Shown here piece after piece: positions 1 to 6,577 of a stretch of 9,316 nt of DNA. Each line of letters starts with the position of its first letter. The first letter of the stretch is position 1. Origin of the DNA: an uncultured Bacteroidota bacterium (GTDB taxonomy: Bacteria > Bacteroidota > Bacteroidia > 2-12-FULL-35-15); the NCBI GenBank assembly GCA_903833025.1, contig CAILDT010000837.1, positions 1 to 9,316 of the forward strand. Direction: 5' to 3'. The translations under genes were made by a program, and so were the position numbers. The notes under the pieces were generated by a model, which made no database searches, had not been told where the DNA came from, and saw nothing but the letters and a program-made list of their open reading frames with translations.

Positions 1-75
1 ATTATTATATCCCTTTTCTTCATAAAAAAAGAAGGGAAATAGGCGATAAAAAACTTAAAAATAAAATTAAAATCA

Positions 76-858
76 ATGGAAAGAGAATGGCTTTATTTAA
101 TTAATCCGATATTAACTGCCACCACTGGCAGCAATATATTGGGTATCCGCATCAGCAATGCGCACAACGGAAGGTTGGCAAACAATGAAGATAATCCGTT
201 TATTGCCAGCTTGCACGCCACTTATAACCCAATACACAAGGCATATACTGATGCTTTCAGTTTTCATAAACACAAGGTAGGGCTTCAGATAAGCATAACT
301 AAAACTTTTATTTTGCTACTCGAGAAGTTGAGTTTCGAAAAAATAAATGCTTTCGACGCATCTATTGCAGTAGTCCATCATAAAGGCAGTTCGAAATATA
401 TTGCTTTACTTAGTAAGGGGCATTACCCTTTTCAGCAAGGCACGCAAGAAGAACGCATAGCAGCAGTGGAAGCGTTAAGTATTGGGCTAAGCGAGTATGA
501 AGAGTTGGGGGCTCTGAAAGAAACCGTTGATGCCTTTATACTTGAATTAAGAATAGCCGATACCGCTCAAAAAGCAGCTTTTAATGCCGTTGTATTGGCT
601 GCTAATGCACTCGAACTGGCTCGCGTGGCAATGGCAGAAGAACAATATAGTAATTTAGGAAAATTGATGAGCCATTTTAAAACTAACCCAAAACTAGCAG
701 CTGCGTATTTCGATTTGCAAGCTATCCGCAGGGGAAAACAAATTTTATTTCAGAAAAATATAAATAAAAATTCAACTAAATTTATTGTGAAGCGAACTAT
801 GGATGCCAATGCCGAATTGACGTTATCCAATAGTGGCAATTCTGTTTTATTTATCTGA
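76..858 (+). CDS. Conserved hypothetical protein, N-terminal helical part (probably frameshifted)
   Basis: The 260-residue product has no signal peptide and no membrane segment. Residues about 50-220 are mostly helical and alanine-rich, with stretches such as KYIALLSKGHYPFQQG (107-122), EERIAAVEAL (125-134) and AEEQYSNLGKLMSHFKTNP (187-205). I recognise this style from conserved, unnamed Bacteroidota proteins in which such a helical region is followed by a beta-rich C-terminal domain. Here residues 221-260 begin the beta part (VKRTMDANAELTLSNSGNSV), then stop abruptly at TGA 856-858. The beta domain continues in the +1 frame as the ORF at 833-1030, overlapping by 26 bases, so the two are probably one gene of about 315 codons broken by a 1-base insertion or sequencing error. 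ATG 76 is the first start in frame; no Shine-Dalgarno sequence is visible upstream. The function is unknown. Confidence 0.75.
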   Translation: MEREWLYLINPILTATTGSNILGIRISNAHNGRLANNEDNPFIASLHATYNPIHKAYTDAFSFHKHKVGLQISITKTFILLLEKLSFEKINAFDASIAVVHHKGSSKYIALLSKGHYPFQQGTQEERIAAVEALSIGLSEYEELGALKETVDAFILELRIADTAQKAAFNAVVLAANALELARVAMAEEQYSNLGKLMSHFKTNPKLAAAYFDLQAIRRGKQILFQKNINKNSTKFIVKRTMDANAELTLSNSGNSVLFI

Positions 859-1030
859 TAGAAAAACAGGAACAATTGGTTCTGTATTTATTAAGTTGGA
901 AGCAGGTGAAGAAAAAACTATATCGATTTCTGAATTAGGCGATGCGGCTAAAATGCATTTCCTTATGGTGTCTAATCCTGATTTAATAAATAAAGGAGAA
1001 TTTATTGTTGAGTTTTTAGCAGGTAGATGA
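833..1030 (+). CDS. C-terminal beta domain of the preceding hypothetical protein, displaced into the +1 frame
   Basis: This 65-codon ORF opens with GTG at 833, inside the end of the upstream ORF, and has no promoter or ribosome-binding signal of its own. From the tyrosine at 848-850 it reads YLSDRKTG, then a strand-like series with SVFIKLEAGEEKTISISELG and FLMVSNPDLINKGEFIVEF. This alternating hydrophobic pattern suits a small beta-sandwich. It joins naturally onto TLSNSGNSV at the end of the upstream product. Read that way, it is the missing C-terminal end of that protein rather than an independent gene. If it is translated alone, the first few residues (MAILF) would be an artefact of reading the overlap. 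Standalone function is doubtful; the coding character itself is fairly clear. Confidence 0.5.
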   Translation: MAILFYLSDRKTGTIGSVFIKLEAGEEKTISISELGDAAKMHFLMVSNPDLINKGEFIVEFLAGR

Positions 1031-1093
1031 TTAAAAAACCTTAACCTCAAAAATATTACATTCGCACAATAAATAGATTTCACTTATTAGCAT

Positions 1094-1101
1094 TACCTTT
1101 G
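1094..1101 (+). promoter_or_regulatory. Candidate -7 box (TAccTTTG) for the DUF983 gene
   Basis: TACCTTTG matches the Bacteroidota -7 consensus TAnnTTTG and ends 17 bases before ATG 1119. No good TTG -33 element is seen at the usual distance. Confidence 0.5.
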
Positions 1102-1118
1102 TATCCTAAATTAATTTT

Positions 1119-1499
1119 ATGTCGTTCCAACAATCCGCTCTCTACAGTATCCTTAATAATAAATGTCCACGCTGCCACAAGGGAGATTTCTTCGAAAATA
1201 ATAATCCTTATAACCTAAAAAAGTTTGATAAGATGCACAAAAATTGTCCTGTTTGTAATGAGGATTTTGAGCGCGAAACAGGTTATTATTATGGCGCAAT
1301 GTTCGCCAGTTATGCGCTCACTGTTATTTTTGGTGTAGTAGTATTTGTAATAATGTGTGTGGTATTTAATTTTGATGCGATGACTTATTTAGTTGTTTTT
1401 GCTATTCTTCAACTATTGCTGATGCCTATATTTTATCGTGTTTCGCGCTTGCTTTGGATAAATATATTTGTGAGGTATAAACAACCATTAAAGGAATAA
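1119..1499 (+). CDS. DUF983 family membrane protein with two CxxC motifs
   Basis: The 126-residue protein opens with a short cytoplasmic zinc-ribbon-like part: CPRC at 16-19 and CPVC at 43-46, spaced as expected for four cysteines binding one metal. The conserved ETGYYYGAMFASYA stretch (53-66) leads into two hydrophobic segments at about 59-83 and 89-111. A basic tail follows. The order N-terminal CPRCHKGDFF, second cysteine pair, GYYYG and two helices is the signature of the DUF983 family, and the length is typical. The family has no established biochemical role; metal binding at the membrane is an inference from the cysteines. A candidate promoter lies 17 bases upstream. The gene converges on the next one, with only 17 bases between the stop codons and no obvious terminator hairpin there. 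Confidence 0.9.
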   Translation: MSFQQSALYSILNNKCPRCHKGDFFENNNPYNLKKFDKMHKNCPVCNEDFERETGYYYGAMFASYALTVIFGVVVFVIMCVVFNFDAMTYLVVFAILQLLLMPIFYRVSRLLWINIFVRYKQPLKE

Positions 1500-1516
1500 T
1501 ACTAAATAAATTATTG

Positions 1517-2527
1517 CTACCTCCCTTCCACCCTATTCACAAGGGAATTAAAGGCATCGCCAAAGGAAGTTTTAAATCTGCTTCTGTTCAAAGCCATTGT
1601 ATTATCAGCGTTTTTATTTAGTTTGAAAGAAAATACAAATGCAGAATCAGGTTTATCCCATCCGCCAAGTTGCCCGAAACGTATATCATTAAAGTAAACT
1701 GCGCTATCGTGTGTGGACATACAATAATATCCTTTCGAAAACTGTTTTAATATCTTCACGTCCTTCTCGTTCTCAAAAGGTTTTAATAGATAATCTTTTT
1801 TATAAACGTGATAATAATTTATGTCCTTTGTTTTGTCGAACAACGAATAATATCCGAACCAATAGCCCGTTCCGTCATCAGCATAAGCGGTCCATAATAT
1901 ATTATTTAACGGCGTGGGAGTGGTTACAAAATCAAGAACCATAATACCTTTTTTGTTAAATGCCGTTTGCATAGTATGCGTAATATATATTTTATTTATA
2001 AGTGTAAATAACATATAAGTGGTGGAGATGATGAGCCCAATCTTGTTCCACTTGCGCCTTCTGGCAGAACCATTTTTTGCAATAATAGCAATGAGCACAC
2101 AAATAAAAAACGGAATGGTGTAAAATAAATCAGCAACAAATATACTGTTGAACGAAACGCGGTAACTATTAAATGGCTCGAACCAGCCGGTACCATAGCC
2201 GGTAAACGAATCGATAAGTATGTGTGTAAACATTCCGAGGAAGAAAAGTGTTGTCCATTCTCTACGGCTTACGTTTTGTTTTTTATTCCATCGCGTAAAC
2301 AAGTAGCCCAGTAAGAAAGCCGTTACAGTAATAAATAAAAACGAATGGGTGATTCCTCTATGCACCAACAACTGCTGTGCAGGGCTAAAACAAGGCGATG
2401 CAAACACATCAAAATCGGGAATGGTATCGGCTATTGCACCCCAAAGCATTGCCTTGCGCCCTATCTTTCTACCTAATAATGCTTCGCCAATGGCGGCACC
2501 TAATACTATGTGAGTTACTGAATCCAT
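1517..2527 (-). CDS. DUF457/YdjM-like membrane-bound metal-dependent hydrolase
   Basis: The 336-residue product starts MDSVTHIVLGAAIGEALLG, the family hallmark with the DxxTH motif at residues 2-6. It carries further candidate metal ligands in DTIPDFD (34-40), HRGITHS (56-62) and HILIDSFTGYGT (102-113). Hydrophobic segments are seen at about 62-80, 92-107, 131-150 and 162-180, followed by a soluble C-terminal region of about 150 residues. This is the layout of the YdjM-like (DUF457) putative membrane hydrolases; the substrate is not known. An upstream GTG at 2545 would add six residues, but that codon lies within the TATCTTTG promoter box, so ATG 2527 is the better start. The 146-bp inverted repeat lies just upstream of its promoter. 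Confidence 0.88.
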   Translation of the reverse strand: MDSVTHIVLGAAIGEALLGRKIGRKAMLWGAIADTIPDFDVFASPCFSPAQQLLVHRGITHSFLFITVTAFLLGYLFTRWNKKQNVSRREWTTLFFLGMFTHILIDSFTGYGTGWFEPFNSYRVSFNSIFVADLFYTIPFFICVLIAIIAKNGSARRRKWNKIGLIISTTYMLFTLINKIYITHTMQTAFNKKGIMVLDFVTTPTPLNNILWTAYADDGTGYWFGYYSLFDKTKDINYYHVYKKDYLLKPFENEKDVKILKQFSKGYYCMSTHDSAVYFNDIRFGQLGGWDKPDSAFVFSFKLNKNADNTMALNRSRFKTSFGDAFNSLVNRVEGR

Positions 2528-2542
2528 CCGTTTAAATTTGTG

Positions 2543-2550
2543 CAAAGATA
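2543..2550 (-). promoter_or_regulatory. Candidate -7 box (TATCTTTG) for the DUF457-like gene
   Basis: Read on the minus strand this is TATCTTTG, a full match to TAnnTTTG, ending 15 bases before ATG 2527. It rules against the GTG at 2545 as the start codon. The 146-bp repeat ends 35 bases upstream. Confidence 0.55.
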
Positions 2551-2584
2551 ATATAGTTATGAATAACGAATGGGTATGAGTTAG

Positions 2585-2730
2585 ACCTCACCCCCAGCCT
2601 CCCGTGAAAACGGGACAGGCTATCCCCTTGAAAAAAGGGGAGGGGTGTCAAAGTGTAACCTGCTTTGTATATGGTACTTCGGGCAACACCCCCTCTTCCC
2701 GCTTTGGGCGGGAGGATAAAAGGGTGAGGT
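2585..2730. repeat. 146-bp imperfect inverted repeat, MITE-like dispersed element
   Basis: The ends are perfect 9-bp inverted repeats, ACCTCACCC at 2585-2593 and GGGTGAGGT at 2722-2730. Inside are nested complementary blocks: AGGGGTGT (2641-2648) against ACACCCCCT (2686-2694), with one extra C. There are also local hairpins: CCCGT-GAAA-ACGGG at 2601-2614, TCCCCTT/AAGGGGA around 2622-2641, and CCCGC/GCGGG around 2698-2712. It is far more GC-rich than its neighbours and has no ORF. Such ACCTCACCC-ended elements resemble dispersed intergenic repeats I recall from Bacteroidota genomes; copy number cannot be judged here. It starts 14 bases downstream of the receptor stop codon, so it may also end receptor transcription. 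I see no clear target-site duplication. Confidence 0.75.
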
Positions 2731-2743
2731 TAAAATGAACGAT

Positions 2744-5200
2744 TTACTTTTTAATATCAATCGGGATAATTAATTTGAAACTAACTGTTCGTCCCATATT
2801 AAATACTCCAATTCTGCCGGTTACATTGTTTGGGTCGGTATATTTTAAGCGGCTCATACTGCTTTGATATGCTACATCAGTAACATTATTTATTGTCATA
2901 ATAAATGTACACACCGTTCTTTTCTTAGTACAAATATCAGAACCAACACCTACGTTAAATAGCGTGTATTCCGGCGTAACGGTTTCATTTCCGAATTTAT
3001 AGAAGATGTGATTTTGCTCAAAGAAATAATCAACACCAAACTTTATGTACGCATTCTTCAAAAGGGTGCCCGACTTTGCCATCATAAATTTTAATTCAGA
3101 ATGATATTTATAAGGAGGCGTGTAAGGCAAATACCTTGAAGAATCGGGTTGATTCAACTGAATAGCATCCACCATACCAAATGAATTATTCCAGTGAATA
3201 CCTTTTACATTATGCGGATGCAAATTAAAAATAGCTTCGCCACCAGTAAGTATTGCATCGCCTTGCACGTATTTAAAAGTTGGTCCGCCAAAACCAGCTG
3301 CAACGTCAGTACGTATAGAATCACCTCCCAGCTTGGATTGCAGCTTTTCAGGAAAAATATAATTATTGATTTGATTATAAAACACATTTCCCTCCAACGT
3401 AAAATCTTCTGTAACAATTCCGAGTGTACCATCCACTTGCAAACTACTTTCAGCTTTCAAATTAGGGTCTCCTATTTCATAAAAAGGAGTGCCATCGTGT
3501 ATTCCGTTAGAGCCACTTTCAGGAATACTTGGCGCACGGTATCCACGCGATACATTTAATTTACCATATACATTTTCATTGAAATCGTATGCCACACCCA
3601 AGCTTCCAGATAAGCCAGAGAAGTTTGCAGAGTTAGGTGCAAACTGCTGATAAGAAGTGCTATCAACTAGTCCGGCAATACGTTTGCCGTTTGCCGAATT
3701 AACCCACATCTCTTTTACTTTAGTGGTACGCATATCATAACGCAACCCTCCGCTGATGGATAATTTCTTAAACGATTTTTTCGCGATAGCAAAACCACCA
3801 ACATCGAAGATATTGTATTCAGGAATTACAAAAACAATTCCTCTATCCTCCGAATTCTGCGACATTCCATTTACACCTACAGCTAATTCGAAGTGATTCT
3901 TTTCGGCTAATGTATAGCGCAAATCATAGTTAATAGTTTGTAAAAAGAAATAATTATTGTACCCGCCAGCTATACTATCAGTTTTAGTAATATCATTTGC
4001 CTCCTGTCTGTAGTTTTGCTGAAGCCCTAAACGTAAGCCCAATCGCCCACCTCCAAGTGCAATGCTATTATCAAGTACTACCTTATAATGGCGCACGTGC
4101 TGATGAATAACAGGGAAGTTATTGTATTTAGTAAAATCTTCTAGTGGCATAATGCCCATACTGTCAGTGTTTCCGAAGCCGTGATAATGTGTAAGAAACT
4201 TACCTGTTGCCGAATCTCTTGCTCCTTCTACAATTCCGAGCTTCATATCGAAAGAAGAAAAAGTAATATGCGAATAGCCCCATTTACGGTTGATGCCAGC
4301 CATTGCTTTAATGTTACTTTCCAAATACCCTGAATTAGCCACATATCCATCGTATTTATTCTGATAACAATGAGCCATTTTATTACTGTAACGTAAATCC
4401 CAAACAAAACCTTTTTGATTGCCTGCAAGGTTAAACGACTCACCAAACAAACCATTGTTGGTTTGATAGTTTGCAAGAATGTTTCCTTTTATAGTTCCTT
4501 CGGGAACGGTAGGTGCTGCAAGCATATTAATAACACCAGCAAACGCATCAGAGCCATAACTCAAGCTAGTAGGACCTTTTAAAATCTCCACTCTATCCAC
4601 AGAATATTCATCAATCTCTTCGCCAAACTCATCAAACCATTGTTGCCCTTCTTGCCTGATACCATCATTAACAGTAACTAAACGATTGTATCCCAACCCA
4701 CGAATAAAGGGTTTGGAAATTTCAGCACCCAATGTCATTGAGTTAACCGAAGGCGCAACAAGGGAAATAGCGTCAATAAGATTGGTTGCACTGTTCTCTA
4801 CAAAATCATTATGATTAACTACATCTACTGATTGCGGGTCGCTTTCTGCTTCTGTAGCTGATGAAACACCAGTAACCACTACTTCTTTCATCTCTGCAGA
4901 AGTTTGATGCAATACAAAGTTAGCTGTAGAAGATTCTTTTAAATTAATTTCTTTTGTTTCGGCAGCAAATCCAATAGAAGTAACCTGTATTAAAAATGTT
5001 CCTTTCGGAATATTATTAATAGTATAAGTTCCATCGTCTTTGGTAACTGCTCCTATTTTTAAATCAGGAATGTAAATGGTTGCTCCGGGAATAGCGGTGC
5101 TGTCTTTAGATGCTTCTTTTATTTTTCCTGTCAAACTGTTTTGTGCGACGGAAGTTAAACTTAGCATTGCAAATAATATTAGTGTGTATGTTTTTTTCAT
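2744..5200 (-). CDS. TonB-dependent outer-membrane receptor with carboxypeptidase-regulatory-like domain
   Basis: The 818-residue protein has a signal peptide (MKKTYTLILFAMLSLTSVAQ, cleavage near residue 20). A carboxypeptidase-regulatory-like domain follows at about 23-98 (GATIYIPDLKIGAVTKDDGTYTI style), then a possible TonB-box-like KEVVVTG (105-111). The plug domain, about 120-230, includes FIRGLGYNRLVTVNDGIRQEGQQW (split as 165-178 and 179-188) and VEILKGPTSLSYGSDAFAGVINM (split as 204-213 and 214-226). The remainder is a 22-strand-type barrel ending in a hydrophobic strand, MGRTVSFKLIIPID. The segments HYH (338-340) and HQHVRHY (366-372) recall the ZnuD-like metal-receptor branch, so a metal or metal chelate is a possible ligand, but this is inference. 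It imports a ligand across the outer membrane using TonB-ExbB-ExbD energy; no ton genes are present here. Two small envelope genes lie upstream on the same strand. Confidence 0.93.
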   Translation of the reverse strand: MKKTYTLILFAMLSLTSVAQNSLTGKIKEASKDSTAIPGATIYIPDLKIGAVTKDDGTYTINNIPKGTFLIQVTSIGFAAETKEINLKESSTANFVLHQTSAEMKEVVVTGVSSATEAESDPQSVDVVNHNDFVENSATNLIDAISLVAPSVNSMTLGAEISKPFIRGLGYNRLVTVNDGIRQEGQQWFDEFGEEIDEYSVDRVEILKGPTSLSYGSDAFAGVINMLAAPTVPEGTIKGNILANYQTNNGLFGESFNLAGNQKGFVWDLRYSNKMAHCYQNKYDGYVANSGYLESNIKAMAGINRKWGYSHITFSSFDMKLGIVEGARDSATGKFLTHYHGFGNTDSMGIMPLEDFTKYNNFPVIHQHVRHYKVVLDNSIALGGGRLGLRLGLQQNYRQEANDITKTDSIAGGYNNYFFLQTINYDLRYTLAEKNHFELAVGVNGMSQNSEDRGIVFVIPEYNIFDVGGFAIAKKSFKKLSISGGLRYDMRTTKVKEMWVNSANGKRIAGLVDSTSYQQFAPNSANFSGLSGSLGVAYDFNENVYGKLNVSRGYRAPSIPESGSNGIHDGTPFYEIGDPNLKAESSLQVDGTLGIVTEDFTLEGNVFYNQINNYIFPEKLQSKLGGDSIRTDVAAGFGGPTFKYVQGDAILTGGEAIFNLHPHNVKGIHWNNSFGMVDAIQLNQPDSSRYLPYTPPYKYHSELKFMMAKSGTLLKNAYIKFGVDYFFEQNHIFYKFGNETVTPEYTLFNVGVGSDICTKKRTVCTFIMTINNVTDVAYQSSMSRLKYTDPNNVTGRIGVFNMGRTVSFKLIIPIDIKK

Positions 5201-5247
5201 TTTGATTTATTTAGTATTTAGATATTAGAATTTAGAATTTCACAAAC

Positions 5248-5296
5248 GGCACTGGTCTGCGTCCGGCACTCTCTAACTGCCGAACGCAGTAGTGCC
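5248..5296 (-). repeat. 49-nt imperfect palindrome in the receptor leader
   Basis: Three paired blocks nest around a 9-base loop (5269-5277): GGCACT 5248-5253 with AGTGCC 5291-5296, CTGCGT 5257-5262 with ACGCAG 5284-5289, and CGGCA 5264-5268 with TGCCG 5278-5282. That is 17 paired positions, interrupted by a C/A mismatch and a 3-versus-1 internal loop. It is GC-rich in an AT-rich gap and lacks a T-run, so it is not a simple intrinsic terminator. It lies between the candidate -7 box and the receptor start, hence in the 5' leader. It may be a regulatory hairpin or a REP-like dispersed palindrome. Confidence 0.7.
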
Positions 5297-5329
5297 TCAA
5301 TACCAAATTGAAGAACAGGATTAAGCTAT

Positions 5330-5337
5330 CAAACCTA
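5330..5337 (-). promoter_or_regulatory. Candidate -7 box (TAGGTTTG) for the TonB-dependent receptor
   Basis: On the minus strand this reads TAGGTTTG, matching TAnnTTTG. It is 129 bases upstream of ATG 5200, giving a leader far longer than those predicted for neighbouring genes. A TTTTG at 5366-5362 is a possible but over-spaced -33 element (24 bases). Confidence 0.4.
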
Positions 5338-5356
5338 TAAATCTCGGGTACAGCAA

Positions 5357-5396
5357 TGAATCAAAAGCTAACTAAACAGAAAACGGATTTGATTCA
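5357..5396. promoter_or_regulatory. 9-bp dyad upstream of the receptor promoter, operator-like
   Basis: TGAATCAAA (5357-5365) and TTTGATTCA (5388-5396) are perfect inverted copies with a 22-base spacer. The dyad begins 7 bases beyond the stop codon of the 5404-5943 gene and ends about 20 bases before the TAGGTTTG box. It could bind a dimeric regulator or form a weak RNA hairpin at the end of the upstream transcript. There is no T-run to make it a convincing terminator. Confidence 0.35.
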
Positions 5397-5403
5397 AAGA
5401 AGA

Positions 5404-5943
5404 TTAAACAAACCTGGGAGGTGGTGAGTTTGTTTTAATAGATGCGGAAATATAATCTTCTTTGATTTGGAAAAATGAAATAGTATTAACAGAAACGTTT
5501 AAATTAAATTGTTGCTGATGTGTAAAGAATATTTTTACCACATCATTTACCAAACTCTTTGACGAATTATTTTTAATAGGCGTGTTTGTAATAATATGTG
5601 TATTGATATGATTATCTAAATCAGCAAATAAAGTTTCCTCCTGTTTATCATTAATACAATAATAAGTAACAGTACTTTTATCTTCTTTACTTTTCACAAC
5701 ATCGTATCGCTGGTTGTTGTAGCGGATCTCTTTCCCATCTTCCAGCCATTGTACAGATGCTAAATCGGTTCTATTTATGGTAATAATTGTTTCTTCGTTA
5801 GTAGAAACCCCAGCGTTTATTTCCGAAATAATATCTGATTTAATCTGGTATTGCGCAACTTTAAAAGCAACAAAATAACCCATTGTATTAAACAGGAAAA
5901 TACAGAGAAGAAATAAAGCAGTTATTTGTTTGGTGATTTTCAT
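5404..5943 (-). CDS. Small membrane-anchored protein of unknown function, putative receptor-associated partner
   Basis: The 179-residue product starts MKITKQITALFLLCIFLFN with a single N-terminal hydrophobic segment (about 7-27), which could be an anchor or uncleaved signal. A soluble, mixed-charge domain follows, with WLEDGKEIRYNNQRYDVVK (66-84) and VTYYCINDKQEETL (92-105). The C-terminus is SPPPRFV (173-179). Small anchored Bacteroidota proteins with this organisation and a terminal proline motif are often encoded next to TonB-dependent receptors, including metal-related ones, but their function is not established. ATG 5943 is preferred over an upstream GTG at 5949, which would add two residues and overlaps a TATATTTG promoter-like box. 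It lies 18 bases downstream of the lipoprotein gene and 203 bases upstream of the receptor, all on the minus strand. Confidence 0.8.
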   Translation of the reverse strand: MKITKQITALFLLCIFLFNTMGYFVAFKVAQYQIKSDIISEINAGVSTNEETIITINRTDLASVQWLEDGKEIRYNNQRYDVVKSKEDKSTVTYYCINDKQEETLFADLDNHINTHIITNTPIKNNSSKSLVNDVVKIFFTHQQQFNLNVSVNTISFFQIKEDYISASIKTNSPPPRFV

Positions 5944-5948
5944 CGGCA

Positions 5949-5956
5949 CAAATATA
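5949..5956 (-). promoter_or_regulatory. Candidate -7 box (TATATTTG) for the 5404-5943 gene
   Basis: On the minus strand this reads TATATTTG, a TAnnTTTG match that ends only 5 bases before ATG 5943. If used, the transcript would be leaderless or nearly so. The AT-rich 18-base gap makes a chance match possible, and co-transcription from the lipoprotein gene is equally plausible. Confidence 0.35.
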
Positions 5957-5961
5957 TAAAT

Positions 5962-6429
5962 TTATTTAGGAACATAATTTACCTCATACTTACCAAGAAT
6001 AACCACCACTTCCTTTCGTTTTGAATACTTTAATTTGGTAATATTAAATTTTACTTCATTCCTTATCAATTGCCTGCAAGCATCACCATTACTAATATGT
6101 TTAAGGCAAACAGTAATTTCAGGAGGACGTGTTTTCTCATACATTCCGTTAGTAACCAATTCCCAACTATGCTCTTTGCATCCTCCCGAATAGGCAACAA
6201 ACACTGATAATGTATCGTTATTTATTTCCAGACTATCCACTTTATAATTGGTTCCCGTATCATACATTTTAGCATCGGCATCTACCACTACTTCTTTTAT
6301 TCCATTATGAGCATTAGCCGAAATAGTAGTAGCTGAAGTAGTTTTAGATGCAGCACTGGTGTTGCTTAACCGCTTGTGGTTACAAGCAGTAAACAAAACA
6401 ATACTTATTATAAAAAGTGGCTTATTCAT
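5962..6429 (-). CDS. Small putative lipoprotein of unknown function
   Basis: The 155-residue protein starts MNKPLFIISIVLFTACNHK with a lipobox LFTAC; Cys16 would be the lipidated residue. A Ser/Thr/Ala-rich linker (about 21-41) leads to a soluble domain with GGCKEHSWELVTNG (82-95), RPPEITVCLKHISNGDACRQ (101-120) and a final strand, EVVVILGKYEVNYV (140-153). Three further cysteines (84, 108, 118) could form a disulfide. This GGCKEH...HxxNGDAC pattern is familiar from small unnamed Bacteroidota envelope proteins, but I know of no function. A longer reading from 6465 would add 12 residues ahead of the signal peptide and spoil it, so ATG 6429 is chosen. It is the first gene of a minus-strand set with the partner protein and the receptor, and divergent from the rhomboid gene. 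No convincing -7 box was found upstream. Confidence 0.82.
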   Translation of the reverse strand: MNKPLFIISIVLFTACNHKRLSNTSAASKTTSATTISANAHNGIKEVVVDADAKMYDTGTNYKVDSLEINNDTLSVFVAYSGGCKEHSWELVTNGMYEKTRPPEITVCLKHISNGDACRQLIRNEVKFNITKLKYSKRKEVVVILGKYEVNYVPK

Positions 6430-6534
6430 TTTAAATCCATTGCGAAGTAAAGAAAAGGAATACATATATCCTACTTATATATTTCACTAAACCTATTTAT
6501 GACTAAAAGGCAGTACTTTATTTTGGTATAAACA

Positions 6535-6567
6535 TTGACTAATACTCACACTTTTATTTTATTTTTG
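6535..6567 (+). promoter_or_regulatory. Candidate promoter (TTG ... TATTTTTG) for the rhomboid gene
   Basis: TATTTTTG at 6560-6567 matches TAnnTTTG and ends 10 bases before ATG 6578. TTG at 6535-6537, 22 bases upstream of the box, fits a -33 element. This is the only site in the window where both elements are seen. Confidence 0.5.
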
Positions 6568-6577
6568 ATTAATCAAA

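Noticed and set aside
10..37. Hairpin TCCCTT...AAGGGA with a long A-rich loop upstream of the first gene, possible terminator
   Set aside because: The stem is short and includes a G-U pair, the loop is 12-14 bases, and no T-run follows on the plus strand.
847..1083. Minus-strand ORF of 78 codons opposite 833-1030
   Set aside because: It overlaps plus-strand coding sequence with clear domain-like composition, and has no promoter or recognisable protein features.
1500..1516. Search for a bidirectional terminator between the convergent genes
   Set aside because: No stem-loop is visible in the 17-base gap or in its immediate flanks.
3194..3559. Plus-strand ORF of 121 codons inside the receptor gene
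   Set aside because: It is antisense to a well-supported barrel-coding region, its product has random composition, and no start signals are visible.
5214..5241. Short AT-rich TTAGA-type near-repeats before the receptor start
   Set aside because: They are irregular and low complexity, with no consistent unit length; this is expected by chance in AT-rich intergenic DNA.
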